From: Oceanobacillus rekensis
GTDB lineage: Bacteria > Bacillota > Bacilli > Bacillales > Amphibacillaceae
Direction of reading: 5' to 3'
Length of the DNA stretch: 64,000 nucleotides
Assembly: GCF_002153375.1 (NCBI RefSeq)
Contig: NZ_MTBQ01000002.1
Span: forward strand, 622,223-686,222
The translations under genes were made by a program, and so were the position numbers. Shown here in pieces: positions 33,661 through 43,394 of this stretch. Numbering within the stretch: position 1 is the first letter of the stretch; every line of letters starts with the position of its first letter. The notes beneath the pieces were generated by a model that was not told the DNA's origin, searched no databases, and saw only the letters and a program-made list of their open reading frames with translations.

Positions 33661-34875
33661 ATGAACAAAAAACATATAGTGATTTTGGGTGCTGGATATG
33701 GTGGTATGATGACAGCAGCAAAATTGCAAAAAAATTTGCATCCAAACGAAGCTGAAATCACACTAATAAATAAAAATGATTATCATTACCAAACCACATG
33801 GTTGCATGAGAATGCAGCTGGAACACTTCATCATGACCGAACTAAAATTAAAATTAAAGATGTCATTGACTCAAACAAAGTCAAAATCGTTTTAGATGAA
33901 GTCAAATGCATTAAGCCGGAGGAAAAAGCGGTTAAATTGCAAAATGGGGCCATCCATTATGATACCCTTATAATAGGATTGGGTTTTGAAACAGCTACAT
34001 TTGGTATACCTGGAATAAAGGAACATGCATTTACGATTGGAAATATTAATAATGCCCGATTATTAAGGGAACACCTCGACTTTAATTTCGCTAGTTATCA
34101 TAATGAATTAGAGAAAAAAAATGCCCGTCTAAACATTGTCATTGGTGGTGGGGGATTTACTGGAATTGAATTTGCTGGAGAATTGGCAAATCGCATTCCA
34201 CAACTTTGTGAAGAATACGATATTGAAAAAGCACAAGTGCGTATCATAATCATGGAAGGTGCCGCTACTGTCTTACCTGGTTTTGATGAGCAACTCGTGG
34301 AATATGCAATGAATTCCTTGGAGTCTCGTGGTGTGGAATTTATTAATGGAGCACTGTTGAGAGAATGCAAGAAAGATAGTATTGTTTACGAAAAAGATGG
34401 TAAGTTATGTGAGCTTCCAACAATGACAACGATTTGGGCAGCGGGAGTACGCGCGAACTCCATTGTGGAAAAGTCTGGTTTTGAAACGAATGGTGGCAAA
34501 GTAGAAGTGCGATGTGACATGCGTACACCTGATTTTGAGGATGTTTTCGTTATTGGTGATTGTGCATTGATTAAAAACCAAGAAACTGGTCGAGCTTATC
34601 CTCCAACTGCCCAAATTGCGATCCAGCAGGCAGAAACAGTGGCAAATAATGTGAAGGCAAGCATCCACCAAGAAGAAATGGATAGCTTCACACCAAACCT
34701 GCAAGGGACAATTACTTCGCTTGGTAATAATGACGCGATTGCTGAAGTATTTGGACGTAAATTATTTGGCTGGAAAGCTTCGTGTATGAAAAAAATGAGC
34801 GATAACCGCTACCTGTTAAAATTAGGTGGATTAAGTCTCCTCATGAAAAAAGGGAAATTTAACTTCTTTTATTGA
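33661..34875 (+). CDS. yumB: Type II NADH dehydrogenase YumB
   Basis: A 404-aa NDH-2 family flavoprotein. It has the FAD site VILGAGYGGMMTAAKL, the NADH site IVIGGGGFTGIEFAGELA (about residue 155), IWAAGVRAN and VIGDCALI. It passes electrons from NADH to menaquinone at the membrane face without pumping protons, which links it to the men genes at 55-63 kb. ATG at 33661 follows TTGGAGTAGTG at a slightly long distance. A strong terminator follows. The 300-nt divergent gap with yumC shows no clear repeat or riboswitch. Confidence 0.92.
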   Translation: MNKKHIVILGAGYGGMMTAAKLQKNLHPNEAEITLINKNDYHYQTTWLHENAAGTLHHDRTKIKIKDVIDSNKVKIVLDEVKCIKPEEKAVKLQNGAIHYDTLIIGLGFETATFGIPGIKEHAFTIGNINNARLLREHLDFNFASYHNELEKKNARLNIVIGGGGFTGIEFAGELANRIPQLCEEYDIEKAQVRIIIMEGAATVLPGFDEQLVEYAMNSLESRGVEFINGALLRECKKDSIVYEKDGKLCELPTMTTIWAAGVRANSIVEKSGFETNGGKVEVRCDMRTPDFEDVFVIGDCALIKNQETGRAYPPTAQIAIQQAETVANNVKASIHQEEMDSFTPNLQGTITSLGNNDAIAEVFGRKLFGWKASCMKKMSDNRYLLKLGGLSLLMKKGKFNFFY

Positions 34876-34891
34876 TAATATTTAAGGCAAT

Positions 34892-34929
34892 AAAGCAAAG
34901 GCCCCGAGCGTATAGCCTTTGCTTTTTCT
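34892..34929 (+). terminator. yumB terminator
   Basis: AAAGCAAAGGC pairs with GCCTTTGCTTT, followed by TTCTTT. Confidence 0.85.
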
Positions 34930-34994
34930 TTAATTTATTATAAAATGGCTTTTGTATGCTTACATAGTTAGTAAAGGTGAGGGGAGATTATTCA

Positions 34995-35306
34995 TTGATA
35001 CAATTAATCGTATCCATTCTGTTATATTTTGTTATATTTTTCGGGATAGCTTTTATTTTGAATATGCTTTTAAGAAGGACTTGGCTCATGTCATTTATCT
35101 ATCCGTTTATTGTGATTATGATCATAGATAATATTTCCACATGGAGTTATTTTACAAATACGGGAGAAGCAATGGCCACGTTATCTTCTGAAGTAACTAG
35201 TTTGGCAGTAATGGATATCGTTATTTTAGGGTCGGGATTTATTGGTACCATTGTTTCCGGATGGGTTATAAAATTCTTGCGTAAGAGTGGATATCAGATG
35301 TTTTAG
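34995..35306 (+). CDS. yuiB: YuiB-like membrane protein
   Basis: About 103 aa, with hydrophobic helices at roughly residues 3-25, 30-50 and 72-95. The N-terminus IQLIVSILLYFVIFFGIAF and LNMLLRRTWLMSFIYPF resembles YuiB of bacilli. The function is unknown. I take the TTG at 34995, placed correctly after TGAGGGGAG; a GTG at 34977 would put the ribosome binding site inside the gene. It precedes yuiC as in B. subtilis. Confidence 0.78.
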   Translation: MIQLIVSILLYFVIFFGIAFILNMLLRRTWLMSFIYPFIVIMIIDNISTWSYFTNTGEAMATLSSEVTSLAVMDIVILGSGFIGTIVSGWVIKFLRKSGYQMF

Positions 35307-35365
35307 TAATTTTTTTGAATAAAATTTTAATAGATTGGAAATGATAACATCCAAGAGGTGTTATC

Positions 35366-36043
35366 ATGAAAAACAAAAGAAATATTTGGCATTTAGTGAT
35401 GGTTCCGCTGATTATGGTACTGTTTTGGCAGGCAGTAACATCCATTGCAAATGTCAGTTGGAGTGAAGACCTTGTTGAGCCGGCAAATGCCCAGCCGTAT
35501 ACTCCACAAGCTGCAGTGTACAGACATATTGCATTAAAAGATAAAGGGTTAAATGTTTTACCAGCAAATCAAAGGCAAATCTCAAGCGATGAGATTGATA
35601 CTCCCGAGACAATTGAAGAAGCAATTGATTTTGAACAATATCCAGTTGAAATGGTTTTGGCTACAGGCTACACCGCTGGAATTGAGTCGACGGGAAAAAC
35701 ACCTAATCATCCTGAATATGGGATTACTTTCTCGGGTGTTAAGGTGAAGCGAGACTTGTATTCTACTATTGCAGCAGATTTAGATGTTTATCCGATTGGG
35801 ACAATCCTGTATATACCAGATTATGGATATGGTGTTGTTGCCGATAAGGGTAGTGCAATTACAGGAAATAAAGTCGATTTATTTTACAACACTGTTGACG
35901 ATGTTTATTCCGAGTGGGGTAAAAAAGAAGTGGAAGTATATGTCATTGAAATGGGTGATGGGAAACTGAGTGAAGAGCAACTCATCCAACTAAATGAAGA
36001 AGAATCCATGCAGGTATTTAGACAACAAATGAATGAGAGTTAA
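35366..36043 (+). CDS. yuiC: 3D-domain cell-wall protein YuiC (Sps-like muralytic)
   Basis: A 225-aa exported protein: one N-terminal membrane segment or uncleaved signal (residues 9-30), a linker, and a C-terminal 3D domain (named for three aspartates) with [30 protein letters not shown] and [19 protein letters not shown]. subtilis YuiC is a stationary-phase survival protein that cleaves peptidoglycan glycan strands (lytic-transglycosylase type). ATG follows CAAGAGGTGTTATC. Confidence 0.9.
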   Translation: MKNKRNIWHLVMVPLIMVLFWQAVTSIANVSWSEDLVEPANAQPYTPQAAVYRHIALKDKGLNVLPANQRQISSDEIDTPETIEEAIDFEQYPVEMVLATGYTAGIESTGKTPNHPEYGITFSGVKVKRDLYSTIAADLDVYPIGTILYIPDYGYGVVADKGSAITGNKVDLFYNTVDDVYSEWGKKEVEVYVIEMGDGKLSEEQLIQLNEEESMQVFRQQMNES

Positions 36044-36047
36044 TATG

Positions 36048-36083
36048 AAAAGCAAGGGAACTTGAAGGTTCTCTTGCTTTTTG
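36048..36083 (+). terminator. yuiC terminator
   Basis: AAAAGCAAGGGAAC pairs (with mismatch) with GTTCTCTTGCTTTT. Confidence 0.85.
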
Positions 36084-36158
36084 TTTTGCTTCTTTGGGAC
36101 AAGAAACCTATTCCCAGGTTCCTCTGACTTCATGCTAATTTAAGTATAGCTGCTGTTC

Positions 36159-37640
36159 TTATTTGTTAATTGCTTGTGAGCATAGTCGAAGTATTAATTC
36201 TTTCATATCGACGAGTCGTGGAAATTTAATTTTTTCGGTGGTTCCAGCTATTACTAACGGTACCAGCGTTTCCTGTTTGTGTAATGAACCATGTGCTGCA
36301 CCACTTAGGTGGAATGGGTTCGATTGAGATTTGAAATCACAGCCAGGTTTAGCATTAACTACAATGAAACGGCCTGAATGGGAATGCAGGGCACTATAAA
36401 TTCTAGCTAATGCATCTGGATAATCCCCATAGGACAATTGTTTATTATTTGTCATATGTAAATCTAGAAGATTGGGATTTCCTTCAATTCCCCATGTTTG
36501 GTTATATACATCCTTATAATCACCTGTTGGAAAATAACGTAATGAACCTTCTCTCATACCTGACTTGATTTGGATATAATTTTCTTCCTTCCAGGCAATG
36601 ATATCGATCCGTTGATCATTTTTAACTTGTTCAACAATAGCAGATAGTGGAATATTTTTATCCAGTACATAAATATAGGCCATGCGCTGGTTTACACATA
36701 GTACAAGCTGGTCCTTTTTATGTACAGGACGTTCGATTCGGGCTATGCGATATTTTTTTAGTATTTTACGCAAGTCAATAATAAATTTCTTATAATTGGC
36801 CCCTGTTGGAGAATGACCATTATCGCCCATCACCATCCATACATTTCGATTTAGTGCTTCCTCCCAGCTGGAATACATATTCAACATTTTTTGAATTTGC
36901 TTGTCAATCTTGGCAATGCCCTTTATATCCATCGGTCCTTTAAAATGGATACGACTGTCTAAATCTTGGAAGATGCAGAATGTAAACGCTGGAAGGTTAT
37001 TTTTACGAATTAAATACTTAAGCTCCCGAGCGGTATATTTATAATTTCCAGCAGCTATTTGCGGTGTGAATCCATGTTGCCTTAGTTTGGAAAAAATTCC
37101 TAAAGACATGATGGGTGGTGTTTTCGTTGTCCACTCGCCATTTTCAAAGCGGGTCAAAGTGCTGAGCAGTCGAGGAACACGTAACTTTCTTGGTGTATTT
37201 CCACGATAGACAAACGAATTAATCGAAGCAGAAGGGAGGCCCATCTCAGCTAAATCCTCATAAATCGTCGAAACCTTACTGCTTAAATGCTCATTATTTA
37301 GTCGATAAAGCATATTATGGACGGATCTGCGGATACCTAATCGAAATGTTTCACGAAAACCTGTCCCATAGTTAATAATTTCTTTTCTGGAGTCATCGAA
37401 CCAAGTTAACCCTGGAACATGGTGCATGTCAGCATATGTACCTGTTAAAAGACTGCTATCGATCGTTACCGACATTGTTGGAAATGAACTAACCATATTA
37501 GGAATATAAGTCCCATTCTCCATCAGAAATTCAAGTGCAGGAGCACGTCCGGTTTGAACAGCTACTTCCAACGGCTCAGACATTAAAGAATCGATATTTA
37601 GTAAGATTATTGGTTTTATCGTTTGTGGATTTTTCTTCAT
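36159..37640 (-). CDS. Alkaline-phosphatase-superfamily phosphodiesterase
   Basis: A 493-aa protein of the type I phosphodiesterase/nucleotide pyrophosphatase fold. Metal ligands and nucleophile are visible: ILLNIDSLMSEPL (Asp), SSFPTMSVTIDSSLLTGTY (Thr nucleophile), WMVMGDNGHSPTG (Asp, His), and HLSGAAHGSLHKQETLVP (His). No signal peptide or membrane segment is present, so it is probably cytoplasmic, unlike most secreted NPPs. The substrate is unknown. The start ATG is preceded by AGGATGAAACT. It is monocistronic. Confidence 0.85.
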   Translation of the reverse strand: MKKNPQTIKPIILLNIDSLMSEPLEVAVQTGRAPALEFLMENGTYIPNMVSSFPTMSVTIDSSLLTGTYADMHHVPGLTWFDDSRKEIINYGTGFRETFRLGIRRSVHNMLYRLNNEHLSSKVSTIYEDLAEMGLPSASINSFVYRGNTPRKLRVPRLLSTLTRFENGEWTTKTPPIMSLGIFSKLRQHGFTPQIAAGNYKYTARELKYLIRKNNLPAFTFCIFQDLDSRIHFKGPMDIKGIAKIDKQIQKMLNMYSSWEEALNRNVWMVMGDNGHSPTGANYKKFIIDLRKILKKYRIARIERPVHKKDQLVLCVNQRMAYIYVLDKNIPLSAIVEQVKNDQRIDIIAWKEENYIQIKSGMREGSLRYFPTGDYKDVYNQTWGIEGNPNLLDLHMTNNKQLSYGDYPDALARIYSALHSHSGRFIVVNAKPGCDFKSQSNPFHLSGAAHGSLHKQETLVPLVIAGTTEKIKFPRLVDMKELILRLCSQAINK

Positions 37641-37876
37641 ATAGTTTCATCCTCACTACTAGCTATTGGTTTGTAGTTATTGTTTGACTTTTAGCTTTTA
37701 ATATACGGCTACTTTCTACTCGTAGTTATTACTTGGCGAACAGAAAGAGGGAGATTATGGATATTAAGACTTATCGTATATTAAATATAATTTCAACAAT
37801 TCATTTAAAAAATGGGAATTTATATTTTTTCATGATAACCTAAATAAAAAAGCTAAAAGGGTGGAGTAACTTTATA

Positions 37877-38800
37877 ATGAATATTTTAGTACAAGGTGCA
37901 GGAGCACTGGGAGGCTATTTCGGTGGTAGGATATTAGAGGCTGGTTATGATGTTTCATTTTTTGTGAGAGAAAAGCGGGCTGCCAGTTTAACAAAAGAGG
38001 GCTTGAAAATAACTAGCCCTGAAGGAATGTTTGAAAGTAAAAATGTAATGGTTTTCACTAGACTTGAGGAAATTAAAAACATCGATTTGGTGATACTCGC
38101 AGTAAAGGGTTATCATCTTGACCAAGTTATACCGCAAATTCAAGCGATTGTAGAACAGACTGATGCATTTGTGCTGCCATTATTAAATGGTGTGGAACAT
38201 TTGGAAATACTACAGCAAGCTATTGGGGAAGAAAAAGTGTTGGGAGGTTTTGCTTCTATCATTGCAACGTTAAATGAGCAGGGGCATATCGTACATTCAA
38301 GTGGCAGCAGTGCGATCAAATTTGGTGCACTGCATAACGACCAAATAGAAGTATGTAAGCAATTGGAAGCGATGAATCAGCATGTCAAGACAAAAATTTT
38401 AAGAGAAGAAGCTATTTTAAAACATATGTGGAAAAAATACATATTCATTACGGCCTTTTCTGGAATTACTTCAGCAATGCAGTTGCCAGCAGGTTTTATC
38501 GCGAATACAGAAGCATCGTTTGCTACTGCTGGAAACGTAATCTATGAAATGAGTATGCTTGCTGAGAAAGAAGGGATTGTTTTAACCGAACAAGAAGTAG
38601 AAGGAATGGTAAATAGGCTAAGAGGCTTTTCCGGTGAAGCAACATCTTCCATGCATCAGGATATGAGAAAAGGTCTACCTATAGAAGTGGAGCATTTACA
38701 TGGGGGAGCATTAAGAATGGCCGCCAAACATGGTGTGACTGTTCCAGTTATTGAAACATTGTATGGAATTTTGAAACCTTATGAAAATGGCAGACCTTAG
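37877..38800 (+). CDS. Ketopantoate reductase (PanE/ApbA) family protein
   Basis: A 307-aa oxidoreductase. It has the NADPH-binding N-terminus ILVQGAGALGGYFGGRILEAG, LILAVKGYHLDQVI, LLNGVEHLEIL, the catalytic Lys region LKHMWKKYIFITAFSG (about residue 178) and PIEVEHLHGGALRMAAKHG. PanE reduces ketopantoate to pantoate for CoA synthesis. Bacilli often have several paralogues, and no other pantothenate gene is adjacent, so the natural substrate is uncertain. Start ATG follows GGGTGGAGTAAC. Confidence 0.87.
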   Translation: MNILVQGAGALGGYFGGRILEAGYDVSFFVREKRAASLTKEGLKITSPEGMFESKNVMVFTRLEEIKNIDLVILAVKGYHLDQVIPQIQAIVEQTDAFVLPLLNGVEHLEILQQAIGEEKVLGGFASIIATLNEQGHIVHSSGSSAIKFGALHNDQIEVCKQLEAMNQHVKTKILREEAILKHMWKKYIFITAFSGITSAMQLPAGFIANTEASFATAGNVIYEMSMLAEKEGIVLTEQEVEGMVNRLRGFSGEATSSMHQDMRKGLPIEVEHLHGGALRMAAKHGVTVPVIETLYGILKPYENGRP

Positions 38801-38834
38801 TTTGGAAGGGAGGTTTCATACCTCCTTTCAAACG
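38800..38834. terminator. Bidirectional terminator, panE-like / crcB
   Basis: GTTTGGAAGGGAGGT pairs with ACCTCCTTTCAAAC between convergent genes. Confidence 0.8.
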
Positions 38835-38861
38835 AATACTTGGAGAAACGATTTAGTTCGT

Positions 38862-39227
38862 TCATTTCAAAATAACCAACCCGATCGCTGCAGAAATAAA
38901 GCCTATAAGTATTGAGGTTAAAACATAAATTGCAGCTAGCTTTATCTTTTTTGTTAGTATGAGGTTTATAGTTTCGTTGCCAAAGGTTGAAAAGGTTGTG
39001 TATGCTCCGCAAAAACCAACACCGCTAAAATACCATAACCAATCACTAATTTGGTTCGTAAGATAAAAATGAGCGATTATTCCAAGCAAAAATGAACCTG
39101 TGATATTAATAATCCAAGTGCCGACTGGAAATGGGTGCAGCATATGTATTCCTCTATTAATCATGTTTCCCAATAGATACCTTGCTCCAGCGCCTAATGC
39201 ACCACCTAATCCTATTATCCAAATCAC
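38862..39227 (-). CDS. crcB: Fluoride channel subunit CrcB (second of pair)
   Basis: A 121-aa four-helix Fluc protein, with GGALGAGARYLLG at the N-terminus and GFCGAYTTFSTFGNE (the phenylalanine-box and Na+-site region). Fluc channels export fluoride as antiparallel dimers. Its start overlaps the stop of the upstream crcB by 4 nt (ATGA), so the two are translated together and may form a heterodimer, which is usual for tandem crcB genes in Gram-positives. Confidence 0.93.
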   Translation of the reverse strand: MIWIIGLGGALGAGARYLLGNMINRGIHMLHPFPVGTWIINITGSFLLGIIAHFYLTNQISDWLWYFSGVGFCGAYTTFSTFGNETINLILTKKIKLAAIYVLTSILIGFISAAIGLVILK

Positions 39228-39601
39228 GTAACATCGCCTTCTTTTAATGCTAATTTATAACCTAAATAAGATAATAATAGTCCTAATATTATAGAAGCCA
39301 AAACATAGAGCAGTCCCAACATAAAAAGACCTTGTTGCAATAAGGCAATCGTCTCCGCTGAAAAGGTTGAAAAGGTTGTAAATGAACCAATAAAGCCTGT
39401 TCCAATGAACAAGGTAGTGTTCGTGCTTATATTGTTCTTTTGACCTACGAATGTAAGAAACCACCCTAAAAGAAAGCAGCCAATGAAGTTTATTAGTAGG
39501 GTACCTAAAGGAAAACCATTGTTTGTATAGACCCATTCCCCTAAAGCATACCTGGAAATTGCCCCGAAAAAACCACCAATCATAACGAATAATGTATTCA
39601 T
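39224..39601 (-). CDS. crcB: Fluoride channel subunit CrcB (first of pair)
   Basis: A 125-aa Fluc protein, with GGFFGAISRYALGEWV, GTLLINFIGCFLLG and TGFIGSFTTFSTFSAE. It is the first gene of the crcB pair. The start ATG follows AGGAAAAGGTGATTAA. I searched the 60-100 nt upstream for the fluoride riboswitch core (GGCGATGGTGTTCGCC-like) and did not find it, so control is unclear. Confidence 0.94.
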   Translation of the reverse strand: MNTLFVMIGGFFGAISRYALGEWVYTNNGFPLGTLLINFIGCFLLGWFLTFVGQKNNISTNTTLFIGTGFIGSFTTFSTFSAETIALLQQGLFMLGLLYVLASIILGLLLSYLGYKLALKEGDVT

Positions 39602-39885
39602 TTAATCACCTTTTCCTAATATAAACAAAGACTCTTATTAAGAGATTGTTACAATTCTCCTATCCTGGTAAGTGTTAGTCTTCCTATACTCTACGAACAA
39701 CAATACAAAAGATGGTTATATTATATCATTTTTTGCAGAAAAACTAACCGAAGTATTCGATTAACCCACCCTATACCTCCTAAAAGCAGTTATTCTTCCC
39801 ATCGAAAAGCATTTACGAAATTATATAAATTACTTGGCATTTTATTCCAACTCACTGATGCCTAAAGTTAAATTAATATTTACAA

Positions 39886-39950
39886 TCAAATATATGTTTG
39901 ACTATTTGAACAAAAATGCATAAGATAATAATAATCAAACTTATATTTGA
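39886..39950. promoter_or_regulatory. Two CadC-type operators and promoter of cadCA
   Basis: TCAAATATATGTTTGA (39886-39901) and TCAAACTTATATTTGA (39935-39950) are two palindromes of the form TCAAA-N6-TTTGA. This matches the CadC/ArsR operator known from plasmid pI258. TTTGAC (39897-39902) and a TAAGAT-like -10 near 39921 lie between and within them, so a bound repressor would cover the promoter. Confidence 0.85.
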
Positions 39951-39967
39951 ATATGGGAGTGAATGAT

Positions 39968-40336
39968 ATGATGAGCAAGGATGTATGTGAAACAACGTGT
40001 ATTGATGAAGAAAAAGTGATTAGGGTTCAAAATAACCTATCTGAACAAAATCCCTTGGAAGTTGCAAAGATTTTCAAGGCTTTATCAGATGATACAAGAA
40101 TTAAAATTGCATATGCTTTATCTTTAGAGGAAAAATTATGTGTATGCGATGTTGCGAATATTGTAGGTTCAACGACTGCAACGGCATCTCATCATTTAAG
40201 ATTATTGAAAAACCTTGGTCTTGCTAATTATCGTAAAGAAGGAAAGTTAGTTTATTATTCACTAGATGATGAGCATGTGAAGCAACTTATATTACTCGCC
40301 TTTGCACATCATAAGGAGGTGCCTGAGGTTGGATGA
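39968..40336 (+). CDS. cadC: ArsR/SmtB-family metal-sensing repressor CadC
   Basis: About 122 aa. The N-terminal cysteines ([14 protein letters not shown]) and ELCVCDVA-type motif ([14 protein letters not shown]) are the Cd/Pb/Zn ligands of CadC. The recognition helix is [17 protein letters not shown], and [13 protein letters not shown] forms the dimer helix. Metal binding releases it from the twin operators upstream. I choose ATG at 39968, just after GGGAGTGA; a TTG at 39947 overlaps the second operator. Its stop codon overlaps the cadA start by 8 nt. Confidence 0.93.
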   Translation: MMSKDVCETTCIDEEKVIRVQNNLSEQNPLEVAKIFKALSDDTRIKIAYALSLEEKLCVCDVANIVGSTTATASHHLRLLKNLGLANYRKEGKLVYYSLDDEHVKQLILLAFAHHKEVPEVG

Positions 40337-42494
40337 AGCAGCGAAAACAATAGATGAGAAAAAAGTATATCGAGTCGAAGGATTTTCATGCGCTAACTGT
40401 GCAGGGAAATTCGAGAATAATGTTAAAAAAATTCCAGGTGTTCATGATGCAAAAGTAAATTTCGGTGCATCGAAAATATCCGTTTATGGCAAACCATCAA
40501 TCGAAGAATTAGAAAGAGCCGGTGCTTTTGAGGATCTAAAGGTAGCTCCTGAAAAACGAAGACAACAGACTATAGAAGAGGTTGAAAAAGGAAAAAAAGA
40601 TGAGAAAGTACCTTTTCATAAAAAGCATAGCACTTTACTAACTTCGATATTATTTCTTGTTTTCGGTTACCTATCTTTGTTTGTCAACGGTGAAGAAAAC
40701 ATTGTAACTATTTTATTATTTTTAGCATCCATGTTAATTGGAGGATTATCTCTTTTTAAAGTCGGATTTCAAAATTTATTACGCTTTGAATTTGACATGA
40801 GAACCCTAATGACAGTTGCCGTTATTGGTGGCGCTATTATAGGTGAGTGGGCTGAAGTTTCTGTAGTTGTAATTCTCTTTGCAATCAGTGAGGCAATGGA
40901 ACGGTTCTCTATGGATAGAGCAAGGCAATCGATTCGATCCTTAATGGATATTGCTCCAAATGAAGCACTTGTTAGGCGTAATGGAAAAGAGATAATGGTC
41001 CATGTGGATGATATCGCTGTTGGCGACATTATGATTGTAAAACCAGGTCAAAAGATTGCGATGGATGGCGTGGTTGTAAATGGCTACTCTGCCGTCAATC
41101 AGGCAGCAATAACAGGTGAGTCTGTTCCTGTTGCCAAAACAATTAACAATGATGTATTTGCTGGTACTTTAAATGAAGAAGGTTTGCTTGAGGTTAGAAT
41201 AACCAAACTTATAGAGGATACTACCATTTCCAAGATTATACATCTTGTCGAAGAAGCACAAGGGGAACGTGCTCCAGCTCAAGCTTTTGTTGATAAATTC
41301 GCGAAGTATTACACGCCGATTATTATGGTAATTGCTGCGTTAGTTGCTGTAATTCCTCCTTTATTTTTTGAGGGCAGCTGGGAAACATGGGTATATCAAG
41401 GCTTAGCTGTTCTGGTTGTTGGTTGCCCTTGCGCATTGGTTATATCCACGCCAATTGCCATTGTTTCAGCTATCGGGAATGCAGCGAAGAAAGGTGTACT
41501 TGTAAAAGGCGGCGTTCACTTGGAAGAAATGGGTAACTTAAAGGCGATTGCATTCGATAAAACAGGTACACTAACAAAAGGAGTTCCAGTTGTAACTGAC
41601 TATAATTTGCTAGATAATCAGATGGAAGAAAAAGCGCTTCTCTCTATTATTACGGCCTTGGAATATCGTTCTCAACATCCCCTTGCCTCAGCAATTATGA
41701 AAAAAGCAGAGGGAGAAAACATTTCCTATTCTGCTGTAATCGTTGAAGGTTTCTCATCTATCACGGGTAGAGGTATTAAAGGCACCGTAAACGGAACAAC
41801 TTACTATATAGGGAGTCCAAAGCTTTTTAAGGAAATATCTGTTACTGATTTTGACCCAGATATTGAGGAAAAAGTAAGAACCCTGCAAAACCAAGGAAAA
41901 ACTGCCATGATTATTGGAACGGAGCAAAGTGTCCTTGCAGTTATGGCTGTTGCTGACGAGGTCCGAGAAACTAGTAAAGACGTAATTCGTAAGTTACATC
42001 AGTTAGGAATCGAAAAAACAGTTATGCTGACTGGTGATAATAAGGGGACTGCAGATGCAATCGGAGGATTTGTCGAAGTATCCGATATTCAAGCAGAACT
42101 GATGCCACAGGATAAATTAGACTATATTAAACAATTAAGGTCGGAGCATGGATTTGTTGCGATGGTTGGGGATGGAGTCAATGATGCGCCAGCTTTAGCT
42201 GCTTCAACAGTTGGAATCGCAATGGGTGGTGCTGGAACTGATACAGCAATGGAAACAGCTGACGTTGTTCTAATGGGAGATGACTTAAGAAAACTTCCTT
42301 TCGCAGTCAGACTAAGTCGAAAAGCTCTCAATATAATCAAAGCTAATATAGGCTTTGCAATAGCAATTAAATTTATTGCCTTACTGCTGGTTATACCTGG
42401 TTGGCTAACACTCTGGATTGCTATTCTTTCAGATATGGGGGCAACACTTCTAGTAGCATTAAATGGTTTAAGACTTATGCGGGTAAAAGAATAA
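40329..42494 (+). CDS. cadA: Cd2+/Zn2+/Co2+-exporting P-type ATPase CadA
   Basis: About 721 aa. An N-terminal HMA domain with GFSCANC (Cys21, Cys24) is followed by the pump. It contains TGESVP, the CPC metal motif (Cys366-Pro-Cys368), DKTGTLTKG (Asp410), the HP motif (His450-Pro451), MLTGDN and [13 protein letters not shown]. This is the P1B-2 signature for Zn/Cd/Pb export. The start is TTG at 40329, eight bases after AAGGAGGT, inside the end of cadC. It contrasts with the CPG-type ATPase at 10120. Confidence 0.95.
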   Translation: MDEAAKTIDEKKVYRVEGFSCANCAGKFENNVKKIPGVHDAKVNFGASKISVYGKPSIEELERAGAFEDLKVAPEKRRQQTIEEVEKGKKDEKVPFHKKHSTLLTSILFLVFGYLSLFVNGEENIVTILLFLASMLIGGLSLFKVGFQNLLRFEFDMRTLMTVAVIGGAIIGEWAEVSVVVILFAISEAMERFSMDRARQSIRSLMDIAPNEALVRRNGKEIMVHVDDIAVGDIMIVKPGQKIAMDGVVVNGYSAVNQAAITGESVPVAKTINNDVFAGTLNEEGLLEVRITKLIEDTTISKIIHLVEEAQGERAPAQAFVDKFAKYYTPIIMVIAALVAVIPPLFFEGSWETWVYQGLAVLVVGCPCALVISTPIAIVSAIGNAAKKGVLVKGGVHLEEMGNLKAIAFDKTGTLTKGVPVVTDYNLLDNQMEEKALLSIITALEYRSQHPLASAIMKKAEGENISYSAVIVEGFSSITGRGIKGTVNGTTYYIGSPKLFKEISVTDFDPDIEEKVRTLQNQGKTAMIIGTEQSVLAVMAVADEVRETSKDVIRKLHQLGIEKTVMLTGDNKGTADAIGGFVEVSDIQAELMPQDKLDYIKQLRSEHGFVAMVGDGVNDAPALAASTVGIAMGGAGTDTAMETADVVLMGDDLRKLPFAVRLSRKALNIIKANIGFAIAIKFIALLLVIPGWLTLWIAILSDMGATLLVALNGLRLMRVKE

Positions 42495-42570
42495 ATTTCA
42501 GAAAATCAATCTTATGAAAAAAATTAAATTCTTTTATTAAAAAGGTTTTATTTAAGGGATCTTTTTGCAA

Positions 42571-42615
42571 TGGCTGTTGCATTTTAAGTATCGTAGTTGA
42601 GATAAACTGTGCACT
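42571..42615. repeat. Solo end of repeat family A
   Basis: GGCTGTTGC and TCGTAGTTGAGATAAACTGT match the left end of the element at 31141-31195 (GGCTGTTTCGC, TCGTAGTCGAGATAAATTG). The rest of the element is absent. Confidence 0.5.
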
Positions 42616-42684
42616 ACCCTCTATTCATGTACGATACTACACACAAAATCGAAAAAACAATGTAATTTTTAGAATACAGCCTAT

Positions 42685-42731
42685 AGAAAGACTCATGCTT
42701 ATTAGTGGATTAATATGCATGAGTCTTTCTA
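42685..42731. terminator. Bidirectional terminator, cadA / yuiD
   Basis: A 14-bp perfect stem, AGAAAGACTCATGC with GCATGAGTCTTTCT, between convergent genes. Confidence 0.88.
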
Positions 42732-42732
42732 T

Positions 42733-43209
42733 TTAATAAAAAAGCGGGTAAAGGAGGAAAGCTATGATAATTCCTGTTAATCCACCGAAAAAAACTTCAA
42801 TGGGCTGGTGTCCGAGTAGTTCTTTCAATTCTTTACGCTTCTCTACTTCTCCCTTTTTATTCCAATCCTTTGCATTGTCTGTGAAGTATTGAAAGTCTTT
42901 GATTAAACGATTTAGAACAGCAGCTTGTTCTCCAGCCTGTCTTCGCACTCCAGAAGCATCGAACATTGTAATGACACTAAAAATACATGCCAATCCAAAT
43001 ACACTTGAGGTTACTCCCTCTACAATACCAATTGCTGTAGTCAATCCGGTAACAGCAGCAGAGTGACTACTGGGCATCCCACCAGTACTAAATGCTAGTC
43101 CTGGCTGGAATTCTTTTGTAAAGATTAATTTAATGGGAATCTTAATAACTTGGGCAAATACAATGGCCGCTAAAGCTGCCCATAAAGGGAAGTTGGAAAA
43201 CAAAGCCAT
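42733..43209 (-). CDS. yuiD: Divergent PAP2-family membrane protein YuiD
   Basis: About 158 aa with four to five hydrophobic helices. The phosphatase-like motif GGMPSSHSAAVTGL (around residue 45) and DASGVRRQAGEQAAVLN are typical of DUF212/YuiD. Its reaction is unknown; the fold suggests a lipid phosphatase. The ATG at 43221 sits right against GGAAGG, so I prefer the ATG at 43209 (MALFSNFPLW), which is correctly spaced. In B. subtilis the gene belongs to the yui cluster, next to genes found here at 35 kb; cadCA and crcB now separate them. Confidence 0.88.
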   Translation of the reverse strand: MALFSNFPLWAALAAIVFAQVIKIPIKLIFTKEFQPGLAFSTGGMPSSHSAAVTGLTTAIGIVEGVTSSVFGLACIFSVITMFDASGVRRQAGEQAAVLNRLIKDFQYFTDNAKDWNKKGEVEKRKELKELLGHQPIEVFFGGLTGIIIAFLLYPLFY

Positions 43210-43348
43210 ACAGTCATACATCCTTCCGCTGATCGAAATCCGTTCCTATACCGGTTCTCTTTCGTAGTTTTTTTAATTTTACCATACAGAAGTTTCCAGG
43301 TAAACGAATGTATGGTTTAATAAGTTTCTTATGTAGCCGTCTATAAAA

Positions 43349-43386
43349 GAAAACAGATTACCTACTTTTAAGGCAATCTGTTTTCA
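43349..43386 (-). terminator. deoD terminator
   Basis: GAAAACAGATT pairs with AATCTGTTTTC, with inner CCT/AGG pairs. It lies just past the deoD stop. Confidence 0.85.
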
Positions 43387-43394
43387 CATGTAAT

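Noticed and set aside
39602..39967. Possible fluoride riboswitch in the gap upstream of crcB
   Set aside because: No crcB-motif core was seen on the minus strand; the only strong signals are the CadC operators belonging to the divergent cadC gene.
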